Shown here piece after piece: positions 40,943-49,200 of a stretch of 64,000 nt of DNA. Positions within the stretch are counted from its first letter, which is position 1. Each line of letters opens with the position of its first letter. Made by a program: the position numbers and the translations under genes. Source of the stretch: Sphingopyxis sp. H053 (lineage in GTDB: Bacteria; Pseudomonadota; Alphaproteobacteria; Sphingomonadales; Sphingomonadaceae); the NCBI RefSeq assembly GCF_001468225.1, contig NZ_LNRU01000005.1, positions 124,001 to 188,000 of the forward strand, read 5' to 3'. Under the pieces are notes generated by a model. The model was not told where the DNA came from. It was given only the letters and a program-made list of their open reading frames with translations, and searched no databases.

Positions 40943-41109
40943 GAATGGCGGGTACTGCCCGGCACGAGCTTTTGCGAAAATCCCTGAGGCGATACATCAT
41001 CCTAGGGGGCTGTCCCTGCCCGGACCCTGGTCCGACGTACATGGTCCCCACCTGACGTTACTGGCGTCAGAGGACTTTCCAGCAAACGACCTCGGCGGTC
41101 CCGCCAACC
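40943..41109 (+). ncRNA. ssrS: 6S RNA
   Basis: Between zapA and the 5-formyl-THF cyclo-ligase gene, the classic site of ssrS. The closing stem pairs GGCGGG (40947-40952) with CCCGCC (41100-41105), with further pairs inside. The internal segment CCCTGAGGCGATACATCATC (about 40982-41001) closely matches the CCCTGAGCCGATATTTCATA block of E. coli 6S RNA, and CTCGGCGG near the 3' side matches the other strand of the conserved bubble. 6S RNA mimics an open promoter and sequesters housekeeping RNA polymerase. Ends are approximate to about 10 bases. Confidence 0.85.
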
Positions 41110-41133
41110 ACCCAGCAAGTCCCAGAGGAGGCG

Positions 41134-41727
41134 ATGACCGACTTGTCCGCCGATCTGGTCCAGCAAAAACAGAAATTGCGCGAAAAATTGCGCTTTCGCC
41201 GCAAGCATTTCGCCGCCAACCTCGACGGCATGGCGCAGTTGGCGGCCTTTCGCGCGCTGCCCGCACCGCTTTCCGAGCTTCTCGCCAATCACGCCGTCAT
41301 TGGCGCCTATGTCGCGTGGGGCGACGAACCCGATATCCTGCCGATGTTTGCGGGCCTCGCCGATGCCGGGGCGCTCGCCCTGCCCCATCACGCTGCCCGC
41401 GTCGACACGATGGACTTTCGTCGCTGGCGACCGGGCGAATCCCTGGCGAAAGGGCCGTGGGGCACCCAGCAGCCGGCCGATGATTCGCCTTTGGCGAATC
41501 CCAACCTGATATTTTGCCCGCTCGTCGGTTTCGACCGTCAGGGCGGCCGGATCGGTCAGGGTGGCGGGCATTATGATCGCTATTTCGCTGCGCACCCCGA
41601 TGCGTTGCGGATCGGAATCGGCTGGTCAGTGCAGGAAATCGATGCGACGCCGCGCGAATCGACCGACATCGCGCTCGACGCGATCCTGACCGAACAAGAA
41701 TTCATCGTCTGTGGAGACCGTTTGTGA
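41134..41727 (+). CDS. fau: 5-formyltetrahydrofolate cyclo-ligase
   Basis: 197 residues. The N-terminal helix KQKLREKLRFRRKH carries basic ATP-contacting residues; the signature is LVGFDRQGGRIGQGGGHYDR, the family's G-x-G-x-G-GGYYDR-type nucleotide loop. It converts 5-formyl-THF to 5,10-methenyl-THF with ATP. AGAGGAGG lies about 3-4 bases before the ATG. It follows the 6S RNA, as in many proteobacteria, and overlaps the DUF2842 gene by four bases (GTGA). Confidence 0.95.
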   Translation: MTDLSADLVQQKQKLREKLRFRRKHFAANLDGMAQLAAFRALPAPLSELLANHAVIGAYVAWGDEPDILPMFAGLADAGALALPHHAARVDTMDFRRWRPGESLAKGPWGTQQPADDSPLANPNLIFCPLVGFDRQGGRIGQGGGHYDRYFAAHPDALRIGIGWSVQEIDATPRESTDIALDAILTEQEFIVCGDRL

Positions 41728-41954
41728 GCCAAATACCCCCCGGCCCCCAGCCGAGCTGGCGTAAGCCTGCGGGCATGTTCCTGATTCTCGCGTTGATCGC
41801 GGTGTGGACGGGCATTGTCGTCAGCGTGTCACCATGGGTCGGTACATGGCCGGTGCTGGTGCAGGCGGTCTTCTATCTTGCGGCAGGGATTGTCTGGATC
41901 CTGCCGCTGAAGCCGCTGCTGCGCTGGATGGAATTGGGGAAATGGCGCGGCTGA
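41724..41954 (+). CDS. DUF2842 family small membrane protein
   Basis: 76 residues from a GTG that overlaps the fau stop. Two hydrophobic helices, about 18-36 (MFLILALIAVWTGIVVSV) and 44-62 (VLVQAVFYLAAGIVWILPLK), then a short basic end. Length, topology and the WILPLKPLLRWM end match DUF2842 of alphaproteobacteria; the function is unknown. Its stop codon lies in the loop side of a terminator hairpin, so translation end and transcription end nearly coincide. Confidence 0.85.
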   Translation: MSQIPPGPQPSWRKPAGMFLILALIAVWTGIVVSVSPWVGTWPVLVQAVFYLAAGIVWILPLKPLLRWMELGKWRG

Positions 41955-41971
41955 AACGCCGCGCCATTTTT
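41941..41971 (+). terminator. terminator hairpin overlapping the DUF2842 stop
   Basis: AATGGCGCGGC (41941-41951) pairs perfectly with GCCGCGCCATT (41958-41968) across a six-base loop, followed by TTT; five T in total from 41967. The TGA stop occupies 41952-41954, inside the loop. It ends the small coiled-coil-zapA-6S-fau-DUF2842 unit and may also slow transcripts arriving from tRNA-Asp on the other strand. Confidence 0.85.
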
Positions 41972-42035
41972 CCCGATTTCCAGTGATGGAATGGTCCCAA
42001 GACGCGGTGGCCATTCCGTCCGAAAATGGAAGGAA

Positions 42036-42112
42036 TGGCGCGAGTGACGGGGCTCGAACCCGCGACCTCCGGCGTGACAGGCCGGCACTCTAACCAACTG
42101 AGCTACACCCGC
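42036..42112 (-). tRNA. tRNA-Asp (anticodon GTC)
   Basis: 77 bases including an encoded CCA. Acceptor strands GCGGGTG and CACTCGC pair with one G-T; D-loop TAGCTCAGTTGGTTAGAG, anticodon arm CCGGC-CTGTCAC-GCCGG with anticodon GTC, and T-arm GCGGGTTCGAACCCCGT. It lies 43 bases downstream of the AI-2E transporter gene on the same strand. Confidence 0.96.
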
Positions 42113-42155
42113 GTGTGCTTGGGAGCCGCGCCAATATGGCGCTCGCCCCGACCTG

Positions 42156-43355
42156 TCAACCGTCGCTTTCCTCATGCGTGCGATTTAATCGATCGCGCAC
42201 GTCGTCGGTCGTCGTCAAAGTACCATGTTCGAACAGGAAACCCGCCAGATCGGGGGTGCCGGTCGATGCGAGCACCGTTTGCAGGATGAGCAGCAGCGGC
42301 ACGGCGAGCAACGCGCCCGGTGTCCCCCACACCCACCCCCAGAAACTGAGCGACACGAGAATCAGCAGCGGATTGATCGTCAGGCGCTTGCCGAGCACCA
42401 GCGGGGTGATCAGATTCGCCTCGACCAGATGGACGCCGATGAAGATCAGCGCGGGCAGCAGCGCGAGTCCGACGGCATCGAAGGTCATTAGTCCGCCGAG
42501 CCCGAGCAGCACCGCAGCAACGATCGGCCCCAGATAGGGCACGAAATTGCAGATGCTGACGATCCCGCCCCACATGAAGGGCGACGGCATTCCGAGCGCC
42601 CAGAGCAGGAGCGAGACGGTCAGGCCGAGAATCGCGTTGATCATCGTGATCGTCGCCAGATAGTCGGCGGTCGCATCGACGACATTCTGGATCACGCGTG
42701 CGGTCTGCATCGCGCCGTCGAAGCTGCCGCGACGCCGGATCGTGCCCTTGCGCAGCCGGGTCCAGCCCGACAGGAAGAAGAAGATCACGAGCACGGCAAA
42801 AAAGAGCTGGATCGCGGCGGCGGGCGCCGACGAGATGAAATAGTCGACGACCGATGTCGGCGCGGTTGCCGCCACGGCCTGCGCCGTTGCCTCGGTCCCG
42901 CTGGCCACCGACATCAGCGTGCGATCGACGAAGCGTTGCAGCGTCGAATAAAAATCGATCAGCGGCGCGAGATTACTCTGGATGCGCGGGATCGAATCGG
43001 GAAGCCGCGCGAACCAGCCTGTGGCGGGCACGACGATGATCGCGAGCGCCGCATTGATAATCGCCAGAAAGGCCGCAAGCGCAAGGAAAGCCGCGAGTGC
43101 CGACGGCAGTCCGCGCCGTTCGAGCCATTCGAGCAAGGGGACGAGTGCGATCGCAATGACGATCGCCGCGGTCAGCGGAAGGAAGAATTCGGCGCCCGCC
43201 TGCAGCGCGAAGGGCAGTATGAGACAGAAGCTGGCGCCAAAAAGCAGTGCCAGCGCCGCGAGAAGCCGGTCGCGGCGGAAATCGTCGATCTCGATCTGGT
43301 GCAGCGGATTGATGCGCGGCGGACGCCCATCCTTGCTGCCCCGCTCCTCCGCCAC
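42156..43355 (-). CDS. AI-2E family transporter
   Basis: 399 residues with about eight membrane helices. N-terminal hairpin (LLAALALLFGASFCLILPFA), a long periplasmic/cytoplasmic segment around LPDSIPRIQSNLAPLIDFYS, and the family's C-terminal blocks FMWGGIVSICNFVPYLGPIV and LIFIGVHLVEANLITPLVLG. Members include PerM and TqsA-like exporters and sodium/proton exchangers; the substrate cannot be read from sequence. It is divergent from the DUF11 cluster across about 195 bases. Confidence 0.9.
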   Translation of the reverse strand: MAEERGSKDGRPPRINPLHQIEIDDFRRDRLLAALALLFGASFCLILPFALQAGAEFFLPLTAAIVIAIALVPLLEWLERRGLPSALAAFLALAAFLAIINAALAIIVVPATGWFARLPDSIPRIQSNLAPLIDFYSTLQRFVDRTLMSVASGTEATAQAVAATAPTSVVDYFISSAPAAAIQLFFAVLVIFFFLSGWTRLRKGTIRRRGSFDGAMQTARVIQNVVDATADYLATITMINAILGLTVSLLLWALGMPSPFMWGGIVSICNFVPYLGPIVAAVLLGLGGLMTFDAVGLALLPALIFIGVHLVEANLITPLVLGKRLTINPLLILVSLSFWGWVWGTPGALLAVPLLLILQTVLASTGTPDLAGFLFEHGTLTTTDDVRDRLNRTHEESDG

Positions 43356-43551
43356 CCCTGCTCTCCTCGTTAACTGCCTCGTCTTACGCGACCTTTGGTT
43401 TCCGCGCCAGTCGGCCCGTTTTGCTACACACCTGACACAATCCCTGTCCCTATCTGGGTCAAAACGCGTCTTCCTTCCTGCTTTTTAACCAGAAATTACC
43501 CTTTATCGGCGACTGAAGGCTCCAAGGACCAACCTATTCGGAGTCAAAGTG

Positions 43552-44553
43552 ATGATGATAGCGCCTGTGGGGGGCGCGAAGCATCGGCTTCTTCCCTCTT
43601 GTTCAATCATTGCCGTGCTGGCCGCGCTCGCGCTGTCGGCACAGGCTGAGGCCGCCGGCACACGCGCCGGCTCCACCATCAGCAATACCGCGAGCGCGAG
43701 CTTCGATACGGGCGGCGGCACGACGACGGTCGATTCGAACCGCGTCGACCTGCTCGTCGATGAACTGCTCGACGTCACGGTCGATTCGAGCAATCCCGCC
43801 GACGTTCCGACGACGCCCGGCGCGACGGGACAGCTGCTGACCTTTTCGGTCACCAACAACGGCAACGGTGTCGAAGCGTTCGGACTGACGACGATCGCGA
43901 ACGCGGGCGGCGATAATTACGACCCCGCGGTCACGCAAATCTATCTCGATAACGGTGACGGCCTTTTCGACGCCGGCACCGACACACTCTATACGCCGGG
44001 CGCGAACGATCCGTCGCTGAGTCCCGACCAGAGCGTCACCGTCTTCGTCCTCGCGACGACGCCGGGCACCGTGGTCGACGGCAATCGCGGCATCGTCAGC
44101 CTCGTCGCGGCGGCCAAGACAGGCACCGGCGATCCCGGTGACAGCTTTGCCGGCCAGGGCGAAGGCGGCGGCGATGCCGTCGTCGGCTCGACCGGCGCCG
44201 ATGGGCAGGATGCGGGAGCGTTTGTCGTTTCGGCCGCGACCGTCACGCTCGTCAAATCGGCGGTGGTTACCAATTCGCTGGGCACAACCGATCCGGTGCC
44301 GGGCGCGACGATCACCTATACGATCGTTGCCACCGTCGCGGGCAGCGGTTCGGTCATCGGCCTTGCGATCACCGACAATATTCCCGCGGACACCAGCTAT
44401 GTGCCCGGCTCGATCACACTCGGCGGCAGCGGATTGTCCGATGCGGCCGACGCCGATGCCGGTGATTACAACGGCACGCGCGTCAATGTCGCGCTCGGCA
44501 CCGTTGCCGGCGGCCAAACCCGCACCGTCACCTTCCAGACCAAGATCGATTGA
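43552..44553 (+). CDS. exported DUF11 repeat protein, first gene of surface cluster
   Basis: 333 residues from the ATG at 43552, 8 bases after GGAG; GTG at 43549 and ATG at 43555 are alternatives. Signal peptide 1-35 (cleavage near QAEA-AGT). The mature N-terminus GSTISNTASASFDTGGG is a motif shared with two other proteins of the cluster. A beta-rich region follows, with an acidic loop YLDNGDGLFDAGTD (about 131-144) that resembles a calcium-binding DxNGDG loop. A DUF11 domain occupies about 245-333 (PGATITYTIVATVAGSG, TDNIPADTSYVPGSITLGG). No anchor is visible, so the protein is probably released or held on the cell surface by partners. Function unknown. Confidence 0.8.
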   Translation: MMIAPVGGAKHRLLPSCSIIAVLAALALSAQAEAAGTRAGSTISNTASASFDTGGGTTTVDSNRVDLLVDELLDVTVDSSNPADVPTTPGATGQLLTFSVTNNGNGVEAFGLTTIANAGGDNYDPAVTQIYLDNGDGLFDAGTDTLYTPGANDPSLSPDQSVTVFVLATTPGTVVDGNRGIVSLVAAAKTGTGDPGDSFAGQGEGGGDAVVGSTGADGQDAGAFVVSAATVTLVKSAVVTNSLGTTDPVPGATITYTIVATVAGSGSVIGLAITDNIPADTSYVPGSITLGGSGLSDAADADAGDYNGTRVNVALGTVAGGQTRTVTFQTKID

Positions 44554-45029
44554 TGGAGATGCGTATGCGCACCGCCCTTTTCCTTTTGCTCGCCATGCTC
44601 GCACCCGGCCAGGCGTTCGCCGCGAACCAGGTTGCGCTCGACAATGCCGTGTTCGTCGAACGCGTATCGACCGACGCCCAAGGCAAGCAGCGGATATTGC
44701 TCGAAGAACCGAAAGTCGTCGTTCCCGGCGACCGGCTCGTTTTCGTGCTCAATTATCGCAACGCCGGCGCGCAGCCGGCGGACAAGTTCGTGATCACCAA
44801 CCCGATGCCATCGGCGGTCCGCTTTGCGGACGCCGGCGACACGCGCCCCTTCGTTTCCGTGGATGGCGGCAAGCAGTGGGGACTGCTTGCCGACCTTTCG
44901 GTTCCGATGGAAGGCGGCTCGCGCCGCGCGGCGCAGCCCGCGGACGTCACGCACGTCCGCTGGGCTTTCCAGAAGCCGATCCCGGTCGGCGGCACGGGCA
45001 AGCTCATGTTTCGGGGAGTTGTCAAATAG
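44553..45029 (+). CDS. small exported DUF11-like protein, second gene of surface cluster
   Basis: 158 residues from the ATG sharing a base with the previous stop (TGATG); two further in-frame ATGs follow at once. Signal peptide about 1-24 (LFLLLAMLAPGQAFA). The mature ~134 residues form one DUF11-like beta-sandwich: VVPGDRLVFVLNYRNAGAQP, FVITNPMPSAVRFADAG, then KPIPVGGTGKLMFRGVV. It has only the core fold, without the NTA-type N-terminal motif of its neighbours. It may be a pilin-like or linker subunit of the same apparatus; that is inference. Confidence 0.75.
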   Translation: MEMRMRTALFLLLAMLAPGQAFAANQVALDNAVFVERVSTDAQGKQRILLEEPKVVVPGDRLVFVLNYRNAGAQPADKFVITNPMPSAVRFADAGDTRPFVSVDGGKQWGLLADLSVPMEGGSRRAAQPADVTHVRWAFQKPIPVGGTGKLMFRGVVK

Positions 45030-45052
45030 CGAAGGCATAAAACCGCTTAACG

Positions 45053-45080
45053 GTTGCCAGCGGTGGGGAAACGGCAACCA
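45053..45080 (+). other. intercistronic hairpin with competing upstream arm
   Basis: GGTTGCC (45053-45059) pairs with GGCAACC (45074-45080). The 5' arm could instead pair with AACCG at 45042-45046 (AACCG-CTTAA-CGGTT), so two exclusive folds are possible. It lies in the 74-base gap between the second and third genes of the DUF11 cluster, ahead of the AGGAGCTCAGCT ribosome-binding region. No T-run follows, so it is not a classical terminator; it may protect or process the mRNA. Confidence 0.5.
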
Positions 45081-45103
45081 ACATAAAGCCCAGGAGCTCA
45101 GCT

Positions 45104-46168
45104 ATGACCAGCAAGCTGACTTATATGGGTGCCGTCGGTCTGGCGTCGCTTTCGAGCGTCGCCGCCACGCCGGCTTTTGCCGCCGGAACGACCGCGGGCA
45201 CCACGATCACCAATACCGCCACCGTCGATTATCAGGTCGGTGGCGTCACACAGGGACAGCAGTCGGCGTCGAACAATTTCACCGTCGACCGCAAGATCAA
45301 CCTGCTTGTCGAAGAAGTCGGAACGGTCACGACCAATGTCGTGCCCGGGCAGACAAACGCCGTCACGACGTTTCAGCTGACCAACAGCTCGAACGAAGTG
45401 CTCGACTTCGCGCTCGTCGCGTCGCAGATCGTGGGCGGGACTGCCTCACACGGCGGCACCGACACGTTCAACGCCAATAACGTCCGGATTTACCGCGACA
45501 ATACCGTGACCGGTACGGTCGGAAGCTGGGATGCGGGCGACACGCTGATCACGGCTTATGTCGACGAACTCGTCGTCGACACCGCGATTCGGCTGTTCGT
45601 CGTCTCCGATATCCCGGCTGGCCTCGCCAACAATGCGGTTGCCGGCGTGACGCTGCGTGCCACCGCGCGCGAAGGCGGGCTTGCCGGCACCCAGGGTGCC
45701 GCAATCACCGAGACCACGGGTGCGAACACCGCAGGCAAGGATACAGTCTTTGCCGATATCGCGGGCGTGGCTGGCGATGTCGCACGCGACGGCTCGCATA
45801 GCGATAACGACGACTATACGGTGCAGACGGCGACATTGACGGTCACCAAGGCCAGCCGCGTCATTTCGGATCCGTTCAACAATACGACGAATCCGAAGCT
45901 GATCCCGGGTGCCGTGGTCGAATATTGCATCGCCGTCGCCAACAGTGGTGGCGCTGCCGCGACCTCGGTGGTGATCAACGACCCGGTTCCGGGCCAGCTG
46001 ACGTTCAATGCGGGCACGATCCTGCTGGGCGGCACGGTGACTAGCGGGACGTGTGACTTCAACGGCACCGCGGGCGGCAGTTACACGGCGCCGAACGTGT
46101 CGGGCACGATCGCGTCGATCGCCGCGGGCGCCGCAAGCACGCTCGTTTTCCGCGCAACGGTCAACTGA
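45104..46168 (+). CDS. exported DUF11 repeat protein, third gene of surface cluster
   Basis: 354 residues; AGGAG lies about 9 bases upstream. Signal peptide 1-26 (ATPAFA). The mature N-terminus AGTTITNTATVDYQVGG repeats the NTA motif of the first gene and of the large protein. A beta-rich middle (about 65-240) is laid out like the first protein, with an acidic DNTVTGTVGSWDAGDTL segment where that one has its DNGDG loop. A DUF11 domain (about 266-354, PGAVVEYCIAVANSGG, INDPVPGQLTFNAGTILLGG) follows. Two cysteines (275 and 317) could form one disulfide. First and third proteins look like paralogues. Secreted or surface; role unknown. Confidence 0.8.
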   Translation: MTSKLTYMGAVGLASLSSVAATPAFAAGTTAGTTITNTATVDYQVGGVTQGQQSASNNFTVDRKINLLVEEVGTVTTNVVPGQTNAVTTFQLTNSSNEVLDFALVASQIVGGTASHGGTDTFNANNVRIYRDNTVTGTVGSWDAGDTLITAYVDELVVDTAIRLFVVSDIPAGLANNAVAGVTLRATAREGGLAGTQGAAITETTGANTAGKDTVFADIAGVAGDVARDGSHSDNDDYTVQTATLTVTKASRVISDPFNNTTNPKLIPGAVVEYCIAVANSGGAAATSVVINDPVPGQLTFNAGTILLGGTVTSGTCDFNGTAGGSYTAPNVSGTIASIAAGAASTLVFRATVN

Positions 46169-46181
46169 TCGGATAACCGGT

Positions 46182-46222
46182 GGAGCAGCGGGTGCGGCCC
46201 AAAAACCGCCTCCCGCTGCTCC
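46182..46222 (+). other. strong intercistronic stem-loop ahead of the large outer-membrane gene
   Basis: GGAGCAGCGGG (46182-46192) pairs perfectly over 11 bases with CCCGCTGCTCC (46212-46222); the loop is 19 bases. It fills most of the 67-base gap between the third and fourth genes and ends about 13 bases before the ATG. There is no T-run (CTTCGGGG follows). It could reduce read-through or block 3' decay so that the small secreted proteins outnumber the large one, and it may also limit ribosome access to the fourth gene. Confidence 0.6.
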
Positions 46223-46235
46223 CTTCGGGGCTGTG

Positions 46236-49200
46236 ATGGCACTCCGCACGAAATTTTCCGGCCTTGTGACCGCCCTGGTCGCAGCAGCGATGCTGCCTGC
46301 GATATCCACGGCGAACGCACAGGTGATCACGAACACGGCTTCGGCGCAGTGGACGCACGACGGGCAGCCCGGTCAGGCGCTGTCGAACCGCGTCGACGTG
46401 ACGGTAACGGCGCGTCCGCCCGAGCCGCCGACGATCACCACCTATCGCCTGACAAATGGCAGCGGCAGTAAATCGGTGGCACTCGCGCCGACGCAGTGTA
46501 GCCGCCCCGCAGCGCGCAGCGCCACGAGTTCCATCGACCTCGGCGGCGTCTATGAGGGTATTTCGACCGCCCCCGCGTCGCTCCAAAGCACCAATAATTT
46601 CCGCGCCGGCGAAGTGCTGGTCGTCGGGGTCACGCTCGCATCGGCCAATGCCGATCCGCAGGCGCGTGACACCCTGCCCGTCGTCCTCGAGCTCGAAAAT
46701 GGCGACCGCGAAGCGATCATCCTGACCGAGACCGCCAACAGCAGCGGCGAGTTCGTCGGCATCATCAACACGATCGGTGTTCCGCCCGCCGTGGTCGCGG
46801 GCGACTGTCGCCTGTCGGTCAATCCGGGCGCTCCCCTGGCACTGCGCGTCACCGATCAGGCGAACGCCAGCCTCGTCGCACTCGCGACGATCGACTTCCT
46901 CGTCGATCCGTTTGGCATCGTCTTCGACAGCGGCGACGGCGCGCCCGTTGCAGGAAGCCGCGTGACGATCGTCGACGCCGCGACCGGCCAGCCAGCGCAG
47001 GTGTTCGGCGACGATGGCATCTCGGCCTATCCGTCGAGCGTCGTCACCGGCCAGAGCGTCACCGATGCGGGCGGCACGACGTACAATTTCCCGCCGGGCG
47101 ACTATCGCTTTCCCTTTGTCGCGTCGGGCACCTATCGCCTGATCGTCTCGCCGCCCGCGCCTTATACCGCGCCGTCGAAATCGAGCGCCGCCGATCTCGC
47201 GGGCCTGCGCCGTCCCGACGACGGCCAGCCGTTCACGATCACCGGCGCGAGCTATAGCAATGCCTTCACACTGAACAGTCCCGCGCCCGTTCGCGTCGAC
47301 ATTCCGGTTGATCAGCCGGGGCTGCCGCTGGTTCTGCGCAAGACGACCTCGACGCAGGTCGCGGTGCCCGGCGATGTAATCCAATATCGGATCGAGGTTG
47401 CCAACCGCGACACGCGCCGCAACACCGGCGCCGTAACCGTCCGCGATGTGCTGCCCGCGGGTATGCGCCTGCGCGCCGATACGGTGCGCGTCGATGGCGT
47501 GCGCGTGACCGCCGACGTCGCCGCCAACGGCCGCGAGTTCGCCGTCACCCTGCCCACTATCGCGGCATCGCGCTCGGTCCTTCTCACCTATCTGGCCGAA
47601 GTCATCGTGTCGGCGCAGCCGGGCAATGCGCTCAACCGCGCCACCGCCGCCGACAATCGCGGTTCGACGAGCAATATCGCCGAAGCGACGATTTCGATCA
47701 AACGCGACCAGCTCGGCGACCGAATGACGATCATCGGCCGCATCACCGACGGCGGTTGCAGCGTCGATCCGGGCAAGGCCGATGGCGTCATGGGCGTCCG
47801 AGTCATGCTGCAGGACGGCAGCTACACCGCCACCGACGAGGACGGCCGCTATCATTTCGAGGGCGTGCGCCCCGGCCTGCATGTCGTGCAGATCGACCCG
47901 TCGACGCTGCCGCTCGACCGCGCGGCGATCGACTGCGCGCGGTCGACGCAGAGCGCCGACAGCCCGATCTCGCGCTTCGTCGAAGGCCGCGGCGGTGCGC
48001 TTAAGCGCGCCGATTTCCGCGCCGTCGCGAGTGCCCCCCGCGCCGCGCCGGCCAAGGCAACCATCGAAGCGCGCAAGGTGCTGAGCGACCCCGACGCCGC
48101 CGGCGCCAACCGCGATTGGCTCGCGGGTCAGGCGCCCGGCATCGGCTGGCTCTTCCCCGACGCAGAGCACAACCCGCGCGCCAAGGCGATCCGCGCCGCG
48201 ATCAAGCACGCGCCGGGACAGACGGTGTCGCTCCGCGTCAACGGCAGGCCCGCCGACGCGCTGACGTTCGAAGGCGTAAGCAAGTCGGCCGACGGCAGTG
48301 TCGCGGTCAGCCTGTGGCGCGGGCTTGAAATCCGCGAAGGCGAAAACCGTCTCGTCGCCGAAGTGAAGGACGCGAACGGCGTCACGATCGAAACGCTCGA
48401 ACGAGGTGTCCATTATTCGATCACCCCGATGCGCGCGTCGCTGATCCGCGAAAAGTCGGTACTGGTCGCCGATGGCGTGACGCGCCCGGTGATCGCGGTG
48501 CGGCTGACCGATCGCGACGGCAAACCGATCCGCGCCGGGCTGACGGGCGATTTCAGCGTCCCCGCGCCATACTATCCCGCGGTCGAAGCCGATGCGCAGC
48601 AGGCGCGCCAGCTCGCTGGCCTCGAACGCGCGCAGCCGGTGTGGAAGATCGATGGCGACGACGGCATCGCCACTATCGAGCTCGAACCGACAACCGCGTC
48701 GGGCACGCTCGCGATGGATTTCACCTTCCGCGACGACAAGGTGACGCGCAAGCAGACGATCGAAACCTGGCTCGATCCGGGCAATCGCCCGTGGACCGTC
48801 GTCGGCTTTGCTGCGGGCACGGTTGGCTACAACACGCTGGGCGATCGGATGGAGCCGGTGGCCGAGACGCTTGACGATCTGAACGCCGATGCGCGCCTAG
48901 CGCTCTACGCAAAAGGCCGCGTGCGCGGCAAATGGCTGATGACGCTGGCGTACGACAGCGACAAGGACAAGGATGACACGCGGTTCGGCGGCGTGATCGA
49001 TCCGCGTGCCTATTACACCATCTACGCCGACCGCAACGAGACGCGCTACGACGCCGCTTCGGTGCGCAAGCTCTACCTGCGCCTCGAACGCCCGCAGTTC
49101 TATGCGATGTTCGGCGATATCGAGACGGGGATTTCGGAACCCGAACTCGCCCGCTACCAGCGCGCGCTCAACGGCGGCAAGGCCGAGTATCGCGGCCGCA

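Noticed and set aside
40947..41105. Region between zapA and fau as a protein-coding extension of fau
   Set aside because: The antisense and sense frames have no motif, while the secondary structure and sequence block match 6S RNA.
46161..48413. 750-codon open frame opposite the large outer-membrane gene
   Set aside because: Antisense shadow; the plus strand has a signal peptide and DUF11 domains.
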